From contig NZ_BMQM01000002.1 in the NCBI RefSeq assembly GCF_014648115.1, forward strand, positions 124,001-188,000: 64,000 bases of DNA. The letters are read 5' to 3'. This stretch comes from Deinococcus seoulensis (GTDB taxonomy: Bacteria > Deinococcota > Deinococci > Deinococcales > Deinococcaceae). A program made the translations under genes and the position numbers. Numbering within the stretch: position 1 is the first letter of the stretch; every line of letters begins with the position of its first letter. The notes under the pieces are model-generated. The model did no database searches. It had not been told where the DNA came from and worked only from the letters and a program-made list of their open reading frames with translations. Positions 53,513 to 64,000 of this stretch are shown here, piece after piece.

Positions 53513-53773
53513 ATGAATCCAAACCCGACTGCTCCCCACCGGTTCGAGGCGGACACCTGGGCCGTGATGGGCCTGGTCTCCCGCGAGGACGGGACGCCCG
53601 TGACCCTGGCGGACTACGAGGTGCTGTGGGAGGGGCTGATGCAGAGCTGCGAGGCGCACGGGCTGCGCTTTTCCGGGCGGGCCGTGCCAGTGGACTTCAA
53701 CGCCCTGACGCCGGAAGCCGTCATGGAGTTGCTTGACCCACACCAGTACGGCGTGGAAGACCTGCTGCGCTAG
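53513..53773 (+). CDS. Hypothetical protein, 86 residues
   Basis: Not recognised. A small acidic soluble protein (VTLADYEVLWEGLMQSCEAHG, TPEAVMELLDPHQYGVEDLLR). A non-consensus CACAGT box lies 7 nt before ATG 53513. It converges with apaG. GC content is back to the host level here. Confidence 0.65.
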   Translation: MNPNPTAPHRFEADTWAVMGLVSREDGTPVTLADYEVLWEGLMQSCEAHGLRFSGRAVPVDFNALTPEAVMELLDPHQYGVEDLLR

Positions 53774-53790
53774 CGGCCCCGGCGCCCGGG

Positions 53791-54195
53791 TCAGTTCAGG
53801 GTGCGGCCCGGCAGGATCAGCGCGAAGGTCGGGATGGGCACGCGGGCCTGCACGCCCCAGGCGTCCTGCATCAGGTAGTGGCCGCCCATGTGGCCGGGCG
53901 CGGCTTCCAGCGTCACGAACGAGTCGTACAGGAACGTCCCGCCGGGTGCCAGGACGGGTTGCTCGCCGACGACGCCCTCGCCGTCCACGTGGGTCACGCG
54001 GCCCGTGGCGTCCATGATGTCCCAGTGGCGGGCCAGCAACTGCCACGTGTCGTCGCTGCGGTTCTCGATGTGAATCACGTACATGAACAGGTGCCGTTCC
54101 GGGGTGCTGTGGTCCGCCATGTACTGCACGTTCACCTGAACGCGGATGTCCGGACCGGCGCTGTCCGGCCCGTCCGAGCGGATGGGGGAATTCAT
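53791..54195 (-). CDS. apaG: ApaG protein
   Basis: A 134-residue single-domain beta-sandwich protein of the ApaG/DUF525 family, linked to Co/Mg resistance and nucleotide binding. Typical strings are VNVQYMADHSTPERHLFMYVIHIENRS, shown here in part as FMYVIHIENRS, and LLARHWDIMDATG, FLYDSFVTL, MGGHYLM. A TATGCT box (54203-54208, minus) lies 7 nt before ATG 54195, which selects this start over 54207. Confidence 0.93.
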   Translation of the reverse strand: MNSPIRSDGPDSAGPDIRVQVNVQYMADHSTPERHLFMYVIHIENRSDDTWQLLARHWDIMDATGRVTHVDGEGVVGEQPVLAPGGTFLYDSFVTLEAAPGHMGGHYLMQDAWGVQARVPIPTFALILPGRTLN

Positions 54196-54202
54196 GCGGC
54201 CC

Positions 54203-54226
54203 AGCATAACGGGCGCGGCGTAGACT
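54203..54226. promoter_or_regulatory. Divergent leaderless promoters of apaG and the M42 peptidase
   Basis: TATGCT on the minus strand (54203-54208) and TAGACT on the plus strand (54221-54226) each lie exactly 7 nt from their start codons (54195 and 54234). Only 38 bp separate the two genes. Confidence 0.7.
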
Positions 54227-54233
54227 CGCAGGC

Positions 54234-55289
<1,056 letters not shown>

Positions 55290-55321
55290 GGGAACAGGAG
55301 GAACGGCCTGACAGCCCCTTC

Positions 55322-55370
55322 GCAGAGAGCAGGGCGACACTCGGAATTCCGGTGTCGCCCTGCTCTCTGC
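55322..55370. terminator. Strong bidirectional terminator hairpin
   Basis: A perfect 19-bp stem (55322-55340 with 55352-55370) around TCGGAATTCCG sits between the convergent M42 peptidase and dusA genes. Confidence 0.8.
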
Positions 55371-55380
55371 GGGTCGCGGG

Positions 55381-56406
<1,026 letters not shown>

Positions 56407-56422
56407 CAGCCGATCAGTGTAC

Positions 56423-56456
56423 GGGAAAGGCCCCCGCCCCAAAGGTGGCGGAGGCC
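56423..56456 (-). terminator. Terminator after the small acidic gene
   Basis: GGCCTCCGCC pairs with GGCGGGGGCC and is followed on the minus strand by TTTCCC. Confidence 0.55.
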
Positions 56457-56478
56457 CGGAAAGAGAGGGAGGGTGGGG

Positions 56479-56700
56479 TCAGGGACGCTGGTCGTCGTTC
56501 GGGTCGGCGCCGAAGGTCGTGCCGGTCCCGGACGCCTGATCTTCCGGCACCGCGCCGGGCGTGGCGGGTGCCGCGCCGCCCAGCCCCGTGTCCTGCGCGC
56601 CCGTGCCGGACTCGTCGTAGTGGCCGCTGCGTTCGCTCATGCCGTTCCCGGCGTCGTCCGGCAGGCCGCCCTGGCCAGTGGTCTTCTGATCGTCGCTCAT
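56479..56700 (-). CDS. Small acidic, disordered hypothetical protein, 73 residues
   Basis: Rich in Gly, Asp, Thr, Ser and Gln and free of hydrophobic core (MSDDQKTTGQGGLPDDAG...). It looks like an intrinsically disordered, possibly stress-related, hydrophilic protein. It lies between dusA and helD with its own terminator. Coding status is supported by composition and the terminator only. Confidence 0.55.
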   Translation of the reverse strand: MSDDQKTTGQGGLPDDAGNGMSERSGHYDESGTGAQDTGLGGAAPATPGAVPEDQASGTGTTFGADPNDDQRP

Positions 56701-56762
56701 GACCCCACTCTCCCCCGCCCCACCCGGGGTGGGATGAACGTTGCGTGCGCAAACCTTGACGT

Positions 56763-58928
56763 TCAGGCGATCAGCGGGTGCAGGTCTCCGGCGCTGACGA
56801 GTCCCAGCCAGTGCAGGGCGCGGCTGGCTGAGACGTACAGCAGGCGGCGTTCGTACTCGGTGCTCTCGTCGTACGTCTGCGCGTTGGCGCTGGCGACGAT
56901 GGCGGCGCTGAATTCCAGGCCCTTGGCGAGGTTCACGGGCAGGATGACCAGTCCGCCCCGGAAGCGGTGCTCCTGGGTGGTGATGGGCTGGGCGTCCGTG
57001 TCGAATTCCCGCAGGGCCTCGGCGAGGCGGTCGGCGTCCACGCCGCGCCGCGTGACGATGGCGATGTTCCTGTGCCCGGCGGCCTGCGCGTCCTTGACGG
57101 CCTGCGCGATCAGGGGCAGTTCCCCGTGCGGTGCGTCGGCGGGGGCCACGTAACGCTGCACGTCGGCGCCGTCGCGGTCCACGCCCTGCACGGCGGCAGC
57201 GCGGTTGTACGTGGCGGCGATCCGCGCCCCGAGTTCCGTGATCTGCCGGGTCGAGCGGTACGTGCGGCCCAGCGTGAGCACCTGCGCGCCCGGCAGTTGC
57301 GCCTGCACGGCCTCCCAGGAACTGGGGCCCTTGTAGCCGTGCATGCCCTGGTTCAGGTCGCCCAGCGCGGTGATGTGACCGGGGCGGGTGGCGCGGCCCA
57401 GCAGCGCGTACAGCAGCGGCGAGTAATCCTGCGCCTCGTCCAGGACCACGTGATCGAAGGGTTCCAGCGTGCGCCCGTCCAGTCGCCCGATGCCGCCCGT
57501 GAAGGCCTGCACGGCCAGCATGACGGGAATTTCAGTCACGTCCGCGTTCGCGCGGCGTGGCGTGGGAATGCCGCTCAGGGGGTCGGTCAGTAGCAGTTGA
57601 ATCTCGCGGTCGGTCAGCAGGCCACTGGCCGCCAGGGCGTCCGCGCTGCCCAGCAGGCGGCGGGCCTCGGTGATGGGCGTGGTCGAGGCGAACACGCGGC
57701 CCAGGAAGGTCGTGAGCGGCGCGGACAGTTGCCGCAGCACGCCCGCCTCCTCGCCTTCCGGGACGTTCAGGCGCGACAGGGCCTCGGTCTCGATGGCGCG
57801 GCGCATTCCGGCGCGGTACCCGGCGAGTGGGTCGGCGGCGAACACGTCGCGCAGCATGGCGGCCAGTTCGGTTTCCGGGAAGTGCAGCACGACCGGTTCG
57901 CGCCCGCGCACCTCGATGCTCTCGCGGATGCTCTGCCCGGCGAGGCCCGCGTTGAACTTGCCCCACAGGTGCGTGCGAACCACGTCCAGCATGCGCGCGT
58001 CACCCAGCAGTTTCGCCTTACGCCACGCCAGCGCCCGGCGGGTGTTGTCCCGGTCGGTCAGCAGCAGGCTCAGGGTGCGGTCCGTGACCTCCAGCTTCTC
58101 CAGGCCCAGCAGACCGGTCGCCCAGGCTTCGGGGGTGGTCACCACGACCCGCTCGATGCCCAGTTCCGGCAGGATGCGCGCGGCGTACGCGGCCAGCACC
58201 CGGTTGGGCATCAGGACCATGCACGCCTCCGGGCGGGCGCGGTGCACGCCCCGGTCAGGGTTGGTCATCCAGGTCAGGCGGTGAAAGCCGATGGTGGTCT
58301 TCCCGGAGCCCGCCGCGCCCTGAATGATCACGGGCGTCCCGGCGGGGGCGCGCATGGCGGCGTTCTGCTCGGGTTGCAGCGTCTCGACCACGTCACGCAT
58401 CCCGGCGGTGCTGTCCTCCTGCAGGCGACGCAGCAGCACCTCCTCGCGGCCGCCGGTGTCGCCGCCGTGCTCGTCGTCGTACAGGTCGGTCACGCGCAGC
58501 AGTTTCTTGCTGTGCACGTCCAGCTGACGGCGGCGTTTGATGACCCCGGCGCTGCCCTTGCGGGGCGTCCAGCCCAGCGCGTCCGAGTAGAACAGGCTAC
58601 CCACCTCGCTGTCCCAGCTGACCACCGAGTACGGTCCCTTCACGTCCCGGAAGCCGTGCTTCCCGACGTACAGCGTCTGCTCGCGGCCCGCCACGCGCAC
58701 CTTCAGGCTCCCGAAGAACGGCTGGTGCACGTGCGGCGAGAGCATCGCCGCGAACTCCTCGGCCTGATCGCCCAGGATGATGCTGGTTTCCAGGTCCGCG
58801 CCCATCTGCCGGTCCCGGTCCTCCCAGAATTCGATCTGACGGATCATGGCCGCGACCGTCTGGGACAGGTGCTCACGTTCAAGTTCAAAATCCGGGTGTG
58901 TTTCCGGACGGGATTCCGCAACAGGCAT
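56763..58928 (-). CDS. HelD-like superfamily 1 ATPase (RNA polymerase-associated helicase IV type)
   Basis: A 721-residue UvrD/Rep-like motor. The N-terminal coiled-coil arm (about residues 10-70) precedes the Walker A GAAGSGKTTIGFHR, and VVLDEAQDYSPLLYAL, LGRTYRSTRQI, LPVNLAKGLEFSAAIV and YVSASRALHWLGL follow. The arm and the split ATPase pattern match HelD, which frees stalled RNA polymerase, more than repair helicases. A TATCCT box lies 7 nt before ATG 58928; the longer frame to 59168 runs into a mobile repeat. Confidence 0.9.
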   Translation of the reverse strand: MPVAESRPETHPDFELEREHLSQTVAAMIRQIEFWEDRDRQMGADLETSIILGDQAEEFAAMLSPHVHQPFFGSLKVRVAGREQTLYVGKHGFRDVKGPYSVVSWDSEVGSLFYSDALGWTPRKGSAGVIKRRRQLDVHSKKLLRVTDLYDDEHGGDTGGREEVLLRRLQEDSTAGMRDVVETLQPEQNAAMRAPAGTPVIIQGAAGSGKTTIGFHRLTWMTNPDRGVHRARPEACMVLMPNRVLAAYAARILPELGIERVVVTTPEAWATGLLGLEKLEVTDRTLSLLLTDRDNTRRALAWRKAKLLGDARMLDVVRTHLWGKFNAGLAGQSIRESIEVRGREPVVLHFPETELAAMLRDVFAADPLAGYRAGMRRAIETEALSRLNVPEGEEAGVLRQLSAPLTTFLGRVFASTTPITEARRLLGSADALAASGLLTDREIQLLLTDPLSGIPTPRRANADVTEIPVMLAVQAFTGGIGRLDGRTLEPFDHVVLDEAQDYSPLLYALLGRATRPGHITALGDLNQGMHGYKGPSSWEAVQAQLPGAQVLTLGRTYRSTRQITELGARIAATYNRAAAVQGVDRDGADVQRYVAPADAPHGELPLIAQAVKDAQAAGHRNIAIVTRRGVDADRLAEALREFDTDAQPITTQEHRFRGGLVILPVNLAKGLEFSAAIVASANAQTYDESTEYERRLLYVSASRALHWLGLVSAGDLHPLIA

Positions 58929-59017
58929 AACGCACAGGATACGACCTGCGGGACCATCCCGGCCCGACAAGCCTGACAGTCTCCTGCCGGACCGTGCCGC
59001 CTGGGGGTGGCCTCTGA

Positions 59018-59153
59018 CACGGACTCCGATTGAAGGGGTTGCGGAACCCGCTCCATCCGAGCGGATGCGAGTGGGAGCAGGGCGGGCTGTCGGACGTGGA
59101 GTCGGCAGCCCGGTGCCCGGCCGGGTCGTCAACGAAACAGACGGCAGGCCGCA
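59018..59153. mobile_element. MITE-like repeat, full-length, reverse orientation (136 bp)
   Basis: The ends are CACGGACTCCG and GGCAGGCCGCA, more diverged than in other copies. TGA lies on both sides (59015-59017, 59154-59156). The internal ATTGAAGGGGTT hairpin is partly kept. It sits between the divergent helD and lipoprotein promoters. Confidence 0.82.
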
Positions 59154-59200
59154 TGAAGCGCGGCTCATCTGCCCGGAATGACCGGGAGTACACTCGTGGC

Positions 59201-60235
59201 ATGACTTTCTTCCCGGTCCTGTTTCCTGCTGTCCTCCCGGTGGGACGCCGGGGTACGCTCTGCGCCGCGCTGCTGAGCGCCGCGCTGGGTGCCTGTACGC
59301 CGCCGCCCTCGGTGCCCGTGCGGGATGACGTGCCGCCCGTGGTGACGCTGGGGCTGGGCACGCCGCTCTCTCAGAGTGCGCCGGGGGTCGTGCACCTGCT
59401 GGCGGGCGTCAGTGACGCTTCGGGCGTGACGCAGGTGACCTTCAAGCGGGACGGCCGGACGCTGGGCACGGACACGTCCGCGCCGTTCGAGTGGACGGAC
59501 CCGCTGGGCAGCGGTGGCACGTACCGTTACGGGGCCGAGGCGACCGACGGGGCCGGGAATACCGCCGAGCAGTTCCTTGACGTGACCATCACGCTCCCGC
59601 CGGGGCTGACCGGGGTGCAGGGCGTGGCCGCGCAGTACGCGGGCGAGGGCAGCAGCGGGCCGCTCACGCAGCCCTGGGCGGGCGGGGCGGGCACCGTGCT
59701 GCTGAGTGACGCGCAGGCGGGTACGGAACTGGCGCGGGCCACGCTGACCGGGGCGGGGGCGTTCACGTTGCCGCTGCCGACCCTGGCGGCCGGGTCGGGC
59801 GCGGCGCTGTCGGCGGGGGTGCTGGGTCTGAGCTGCGACGCGCCGCCCACGTTTAGCGTGCCGGACGCCCGCGCGGTGCGGGCGGGCGTGACGGTCGGCG
59901 CCCAGGCGGCTGCACCCCTGAGCGGGTCCGTGACGAGCGTGAACGGCGTGCCGAAGGAAACCGTCCGTGCGAGTGGGGGTCTGCTGTTCAGCGACCGGCC
60001 CGTGCAGGTGTCGGGCACGGTGGCGTGCGTCCTGCCGGGCCTGCGGGACGCGGGCGGCGCGGCCGTGCGGGGGAACGTGACGTTCGGGCTGAACCTGCTG
60101 CGCGGGTGGAACGCCGTGTCGTTCACGCGGACCGTGAATTCCAGCCTGCCGCCGGTGGGAGTGTTGCAGAGCGTGCCGGTGCCCGCAGAGTGGGTGGTGG
60201 GCGGCGCGGACCTCCCCTGGCCCGCCCAGCCCTGA
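59201..60235 (+). CDS. Putative lipoprotein with Ig-like domain
   Basis: A 344-residue exported protein. The signal peptide ends in a lipobox (LGAC, about residue 31). An Ig/Big-like domain follows (DASGVTQVTFKRDGRTLG, DGAGNTAEQFLDVTI), then beta-rich segments of unknown type. The first domain resembles the smaller lipoprotein at 8583. TACACT (59189-59194) lies 6 nt before ATG 59201. Confidence 0.8.
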   Translation: MTFFPVLFPAVLPVGRRGTLCAALLSAALGACTPPPSVPVRDDVPPVVTLGLGTPLSQSAPGVVHLLAGVSDASGVTQVTFKRDGRTLGTDTSAPFEWTDPLGSGGTYRYGAEATDGAGNTAEQFLDVTITLPPGLTGVQGVAAQYAGEGSSGPLTQPWAGGAGTVLLSDAQAGTELARATLTGAGAFTLPLPTLAAGSGAALSAGVLGLSCDAPPTFSVPDARAVRAGVTVGAQAAAPLSGSVTSVNGVPKETVRASGGLLFSDRPVQVSGTVACVLPGLRDAGGAAVRGNVTFGLNLLRGWNAVSFTRTVNSSLPPVGVLQSVPVPAEWVVGGADLPWPAQP

Positions 60236-60264
60236 GCCGCTGACCCTGACCTGCTGGCCCTGAC

Positions 60265-60294
60265 TTGACCCTCCGGGGCGGACTGGCGCACACT
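60265..60294 (+). promoter_or_regulatory. Promoter of the glyS T-box leader
   Basis: TTGACC (60265-60270), an 18-nt spacer, and CACACT (60289-60294), with transcription expected to start near 60301. Confidence 0.55.
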
Positions 60295-60300
60295 GAACGG

Positions 60301-60526
60301 GCGTTGATCCGCAGGAGTAACGCGAGTGCCCCCAGGGAGCGAGCCTGAGACGGTGAGAGTCAGGCAGGGCGAGGCGCGCGTGAAGGGCGGCGGGGAGCTT
60401 CAACAGACACAAAAGTGCCGGTCGGGCCGCAGACAGCGGTGACCGGAACTGGGGTGGAACCGCGCGTGACTTCATGCGTCCCCAGACGAGCGAGTGCCGG
60501 AACAAGGCCGCCGTCTGGGGCGTTTT
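60301..60526 (+). ncRNA. T-box riboswitch upstream of glyS
   Basis: The T-box signature GGTGGAACCGCG is at 60453-60464. Upstream is a stem I-like region with AGTAACGCGAG and AGGGAGCGAGCCTGAGACGG, the latter folding with its partner TCAGGC. Downstream, CCCCAGACG (60480-60488) pairs with CGTCTGGGG (60512-60520), followed by CGTTTT, giving the terminator. Uncharged tRNA-Gly would stabilise the antiterminator. Several GGC triplets (60362-60395) could be the specifier; the exact one was not resolved. Confidence 0.85.
60480..60526 (+). terminator. T-box regulated terminator of glyS
   Basis: A 9-bp stem, CCCCAGACG/CGTCTGGGG, and a U-tract overlap the 3' part of the T-box leader, 28 nt before glyS. 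Confidence 0.75.
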
Positions 60527-60553
60527 CCTGTACCCGCACGAAAAGGAGCACGT

Positions 60554-62068
60554 ATGCCAGCAACTTCGATGGAAGAACTCGTCAGCCTGTGTAAACGCCG
60601 TGGATTCATCTTCCAGGGCAGCGAGATCTACGGGGGCCTTCAGGGCTTCTACGATTACGGTCCGCTGGGCGTGGAACTGAAGAACAACATCAAGGCCGCG
60701 TGGTGGCGTTCCAACGTGTACGAGCGTGACGACATGGAAGGCCTGGACGCCAGCATCATCATGCACCGGCAAGTGCTGCGTCACAGCGGGCACGAGGCGA
60801 CCTTCAGCGACCCGATGATCGACAACAGGAAAAACAACAAGCGGTACCGCCTCGATCACCTCGTGAAGGACCAGAAGGCCGACGTGATCGCGAAAGTAGC
60901 GGCGGCGATGGGTGAGAGTGCCGAGAACTTCCCGGCGGTCGTGGCGGCCCTGAACGCCAACCCCGCTCAGGCGTCGCAGGCGCTGAAGGACGCGGGCGTG
61001 CGCGACCCGTTCAGCGGTGAGGTCGGCGACTGGACCGAACCCAAGCCGTTCAACATGATGTTCAAGACGACCATCGGCCCGGTCGCGGACGACGAGAGTT
61101 ACGGCTACCTGCGGCCCGAGACGGCGCAGGGCATCTTCACGAACTTCAAGAACGTCGTGGACTCCACCAGCCGCCGCCTGCCGTTCGGCATCGCGCAGAT
61201 CGGCAAGGCGTTCCGGAACGAGATCACGCCCCGCAACTTCATCTTCCGCGTGCGGGAGCTGGAACAGATGGAAATCGAGTTCTTCTGCACGCCCGGCACG
61301 GACGAGGAGTGGCACGAGCACTGGCTGGAAAAGCGCCTGAGCTGGTGGGAAGCGCAGGGCGTGCCGCGCAGCAAGATCGAGATTCTGGACGTGCCCAAGG
61401 AAGACCTGGCGCACTACTCCAAGCGCACGTACGACCTGATGTACGACTACCCCACCCTGGGCCATGAGGAGATCGAGGGCATCGCCAACCGCAGCGACTA
61501 CGACCTCGGATCCCACACCAAGAACCAGAGTGAGCTGGGCCTGGTGGCGAACGTCGAGGAGAACCTGGACAGTATTGCCAAGCTGACCATCCCGCACCCG
61601 GAGACGAACAAGCCGGTCGTGCCGTTCGTGATCGAGCCGTCGGCGGGCGTGGACCGCGCGCTGCTGGCCGTACTGAGCGAAGCGTTCACCAAGGAGACGC
61701 TGGAGAACGGCAACGAGCGCATCGTGCTGAAACTCAGGCCGCACCTCGCGCCGATCAAGGTGGCCGTGATTCCGCTGGCGCGCAACAAGGCCGAACTGGT
61801 CGAACTGGCCCGGAGCATCAAGAACGACCTGCAGAAACTCGGCCTGGGCCGCATCCTGCTGGAAGACAGCGGGAACATCGGCAAGGCGTACCGCCGTCAC
61901 GACGAGGTCGGCACGCCCTACTGCGTGACCGTGGACTTCGACACGGTCGGCAAGGGCGACGACGCCACCCTGACCGACACGGTGACCGTCCGTGACCGCG
62001 ACACGCTGGCGCAGGAACGCGTGAAGATCAGCGAACTGACCGCGTACCTGCAGGCGAAACTGAAATGA
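60554..62068 (+). CDS. glyS: Glycyl-tRNA synthetase, dimeric (archaeal/eukaryotic-like) type
   Basis: Charges tRNA-Gly. The 504-residue single-chain class II enzyme has [16 protein letters not shown] near the N-terminus, motif 2 region [20 protein letters not shown] (20 residues, about 236-255), LEQMEIEFF, and motif 3 [17 protein letters not shown] 60554 follows a Shine-Dalgarno (AAGGAG). Expression is under the T-box upstream. The next gene overlaps its stop by 4 nt. Confidence 0.96.
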   Translation: MPATSMEELVSLCKRRGFIFQGSEIYGGLQGFYDYGPLGVELKNNIKAAWWRSNVYERDDMEGLDASIIMHRQVLRHSGHEATFSDPMIDNRKNNKRYRLDHLVKDQKADVIAKVAAAMGESAENFPAVVAALNANPAQASQALKDAGVRDPFSGEVGDWTEPKPFNMMFKTTIGPVADDESYGYLRPETAQGIFTNFKNVVDSTSRRLPFGIAQIGKAFRNEITPRNFIFRVRELEQMEIEFFCTPGTDEEWHEHWLEKRLSWWEAQGVPRSKIEILDVPKEDLAHYSKRTYDLMYDYPTLGHEEIEGIANRSDYDLGSHTKNQSELGLVANVEENLDSIAKLTIPHPETNKPVVPFVIEPSAGVDRALLAVLSEAFTKETLENGNERIVLKLRPHLAPIKVAVIPLARNKAELVELARSIKNDLQKLGLGRILLEDSGNIGKAYRRHDEVGTPYCVTVDFDTVGKGDDATLTDTVTVRDRDTLAQERVKISELTAYLQAKLK

Positions 62069-62463
62069 GCGTCCCGGACGACCGCCTGCTGCCGTACCTG
62101 ATGACCGTGGAACTCGCGGTCCTCGGCGTGTACGGCGAGCACCCGGACCTGACGGACGCGCAGGTGGACAGCGCCTTCGAGGAACTGATGCGCCGCTACC
62201 GGGCCGAGGCGACGAACCACCCGTTCCGGCCCGGCAAACTGGACGGCCTGCGCGCCGAAGTACACGACGCCGCGCTGCGCAACCTGACCACCATGCTGGA
62301 GCAGCCCGGCGAGCACCCCAGCGCCGAGGAACTCCGGCTGGGCCTGGGCCGCCTGCGCAGCAGCGTGAAAACCTGGACGCGCGAGGCCGGGCGGCAGGGC
62401 TACCTGCGGTACATCGAGCAGTATGTGAACTCCGGCGACAGCGATCTGCTGGATCTCGACTGA
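62065..62463 (+). CDS. Hypothetical protein, 132 residues, coupled to glyS
   Basis: Not recognised. Entirely helical and charged ([39 protein letters not shown]), with an acidic end (GDSDLLDLD). It overlaps the glyS stop (ATGA), so it is also under T-box control. A strong terminator follows. Confidence 0.7.
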   Translation: MSVPDDRLLPYLMTVELAVLGVYGEHPDLTDAQVDSAFEELMRRYRAEATNHPFRPGKLDGLRAEVHDAALRNLTTMLEQPGEHPSAEELRLGLGRLRSSVKTWTREAGRQGYLRYIEQYVNSGDSDLLDLD

Positions 62464-62496
62464 CCCGGGGGGTAGCCTCCCTCTCCCCTGCCTGAA

Positions 62497-62536
62497 CGCG
62501 CAGGCCCCCGCAAGAAAGCGGGGGCCTGCGCGTCTT
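62497..62536 (+). terminator. Strong terminator after the glyS operon
   Basis: A perfect 15-bp stem, CGCGCAGGCCCCCGC/GCGGGGGCCTGCGCG, with loop AAGAAA, is followed by TCTT. Confidence 0.8.
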
Positions 62537-62544
62537 CCGTGTGA

Positions 62545-62676
62545 TACGGATTCCGTTTATTTCGTTAACAGATCGGAACACCACCGATCTGTTAACTCCA
62601 CGTCCGGAACCCGTTTTGCTCCTACTCGCTCCGCTCGGATTGAACGGCTTTATAAGCCATTCAATCGGAGTCCGTA
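62545..62676. mobile_element. MITE-like repeat, full-length copy (132 bp)
   Basis: The ends are TACGGATTCCG and CGGAGTCCGTA, with TGA at 62542-62544 and 62677-62679. Hairpins CAGATCGG/CCGATCTG and ATTGAACGGCTT/AAGCCATTCAAT are both intact. It is the cleanest copy in the window. Confidence 0.92.
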
Positions 62677-62688
62677 TGAGGTGGGGGT

Positions 62689-64000
62689 TCAGCGGGTCAG
62701 GGGCTGCATCCAGTCGGTGATCCAGCGGGCCACCTGATCGCCGCGCGTGACCGTGATGTCCAGGTGTGCGGCGTCCGGCAGGGTGCGGGTGGTCAGGGCC
62801 GCGCGGGTGGTCGCGGCGTACTGGCGGTACTGCGCCTCGGTGGTCACGCCCTGCGCGGCGGCCACACCGAGGATCGGCAGGGTGATCTGGGAGCCGTGCC
62901 AGACGGGCAGGGTCTTCTCGAAGGGCGTGCCGCGCGTGTCGGTGCGGGCGGCGGCGAGGTCCAGGGTCAGGCGGTTAGGGAAATACCATTCGCTGTAGTC
63001 GCTCAGGGGCGTGACGAACCGCCGCGCGAAATCCTGCGGGTCGGTGGGCGCGGCCGGGTCGGTCTGCCAGCCGACCGGGCGGGCAGGATCCTGCGGGCCG
63101 ACGATCCAGCGGGCGTCCCCCGCACCGGGGAAGGACGCGCCCAGCAGCTGCGCGCCCAGGTTGGGGGCCTCGCTGGCGTTCGTGGCCCGTCCGGTGTTCA
63201 GGGTCAGGAAGGGCAGCAGCGCGTACCGCTGTTCGAGCTGCGTCATGGCGGCCGCGAGGTTGGTGGCGGGGAACAGGGTCAGGCCGCCGGTGGGCGCGGG
63301 GGCGTCTGGGGCGAGTGCCGCCAGCCGGGCCTGCGCGGCGGCGCGACTGGCGAGTTTCGGGCTGAATATGACCGATTGCACGTACGGGTCGCGGGTCAGG
63401 CCGTTCAGGCCCGGCAGTGGCCCCAGTGGGTTGCGGGCCGCCTGCGCGTACTCGTCGGCGGTCAGGGGGGTGCCGCTCATCAGGCCGGGCAGACCGTCGA
63501 GCATGACCAGGCCGCGCACGTCGCGCTCACCGGCAATCCCGCCGAAATCGTACGCGGCGTACAGGCCACTCAGGGTGCCGCCCATGGAGTGCCCGCCGAT
63601 AAACACGTTCGGCGTGAGCTTGCGGGCCTCCATCACGGCCTCGTGCCAGTCGCGCAGGGTGGTGTCCAGGCCCCAGTCCTTCATGAACGGCACGCTGGCG
63701 GCCGTGCGGGGCGGCAGGCCACTCCTCACGATGCGTTGCAGGGTGGGAATGTCGCGGCCCAGCAGCGCCGAGTGGTCCTCCAGCAGGTTGCTGCGGCGAT
63801 CCACGGCCCACACCGCCCAGGTGGGGTGCAACGTCACGATCTGCCGCGCCAGCCGGTCGAAACTGCCCGCGCCGCCCAGGTAACCGGGCATCAGCAGCAG
63901 CACGGCCTGCGGCACGTCCGGCCCGTAGCGGACGGTGATGCTGGCGTTCAGGCTGGCAGGGGTGCCGGGCACGGTCACGCCGGGCCGCACCACGCGCCGG
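62689..64000 (-). CDS. Alpha/beta hydrolase, 5' end beyond the window
   Basis: At least 437 residues of a large alpha/beta hydrolase. The nucleophile elbow is FIGGHSMGGTLSGLY, the oxyanion region LLLMPGYLGGAGSFDRLA, and the late His in DAAHLDITV. The visible N-terminal part (GVTVPGTPASLNASITV) looks like mature secreted protein, so a signal peptide may lie just outside. The reading frame is open at the right edge. Substrate unknown (esterase or lipase-like). Confidence 0.82.
   Translation of the reverse strand, partial: RRVVRPGVTVPGTPASLNASITVRYGPDVPQAVLLLMPGYLGGAGSFDRLARQIVTLHPTWAVWAVDRRSNLLEDHSALLGRDIPTLQRIVRSGLPPRTAASVPFMKDWGLDTTLRDWHEAVMEARKLTPNVFIGGHSMGGTLSGLYAAYDFGGIAGERDVRGLVMLDGLPGLMSGTPLTADEYAQAARNPLGPLPGLNGLTRDPYVQSVIFSPKLASRAAAQARLAALAPDAPAPTGGLTLFPATNLAAAMTQLEQRYALLPFLTLNTGRATNASEAPNLGAQLLGASFPGAGDARWIVGPQDPARPVGWQTDPAAPTDPQDFARRFVTPLSDYSEWYFPNRLTLDLAAARTDTRGTPFEKTLPVWHGSQITLPILGVAAAQGVTTEAQYRQYAATTRAALTTRTLPDAAHLDITVTRGDQVARWITDWMQPLTR

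Noticed and set aside
53248..53556. 102-codon minus-strand frame across the islet edge
   Set aside because: It spans the repeat end and 3-bp duplication and reads through two unrelated DNA types, so it is unlikely to be a gene.
59165..62584. Very long minus-strand frame (1139 codons) antisense to the lipoprotein, T-box and glyS
   Set aside because: It is antisense to well-supported genes, has Arg/His/Gln-rich nonsense composition and no family motif. High GC makes such shadows common.

Overview
The window is chromosomal DNA from a high-GC bacterium that looks like a Deinococcus. The genus is an inference from the gene set: the oxidative pentose-phosphate block with OpcA, futalosine-type MqnC, a single-chain class II GlyRS, a short HisG next to HisZ, HelD, QueG, a Cid/Lrg pair, and an extra endonuclease III-like protein. 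Promoters point the same way. Many genes start 5-7 nt after a TANNNT box and have no Shine-Dalgarno sequence, which is the leaderless layout typical of this lineage. There is no rRNA, CRISPR array, phage module or complete insertion sequence. Genes are densely packed on both strands, and most long antisense frames are GC-driven shadows.

Layout. 1-9 kb: partial lysA and mnmA, then a minus-strand run (CysQ-like phosphatase, GNAT, 2-hydroxyacid dehydrogenase, methyltransferase, phosphodiesterase), an atypical endonuclease III, DedA and a lipoprotein. 9-19 kb: hisZ-hisG, a PatB/MalY lyase facing mtnN, an LrgA/LrgB pair, a TetR regulator, a cobalamin-binding-type protein, a membrane-tethered cytochrome c, a truncated-hemoglobin fusion and SppA. 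19-33 kb: PepF, a sugar ABC importer lacking its ATPase, a flavin monooxygenase, PhoU, a LysR pair, cysS with a Cys-codon leader peptide and attenuator, and mqnC. 33-42 kb: marR-doxX, the gnd-zwf-opcA-pgl operon, queG, a glutaminyl cyclotransferase and nif3-tmk. 43-52 kb: a large Pro/Thr-rich membrane protein, four tRNA genes, a TrmB regulator, glgA, a TrmH-type methyltransferase and an orphan histidine kinase. 52-64 kb: an AT-rich islet with decayed genes, apaG, an M42 peptidase, dusA, helD, a T-box-controlled glyS and a partial alpha/beta hydrolase.

The most distinctive signal is a family of small non-coding mobile repeats (about 132-154 bp, with shorter derivatives). They end in TACGGAYTCCG-type inverted repeats and are flanked by exact 3-bp TNA duplications (TAA, TGA or TCA). 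Of nine copies, six sit exactly on a stop codon, since TAA and TGA are TNA sites and are regenerated by the duplication. One copy landed inside the GTGA start of queG and appears to have replaced a leaderless GTG start with an ATG made by the element end. A 1.2-kb AT-rich islet with decayed genes has the same ends and the same duplication.

Two aminoacyl-tRNA synthetase genes carry RNA attenuators of different kinds: cysS has a leader peptide (MTTLCCLP) followed by a terminator, and glyS has a T-box.
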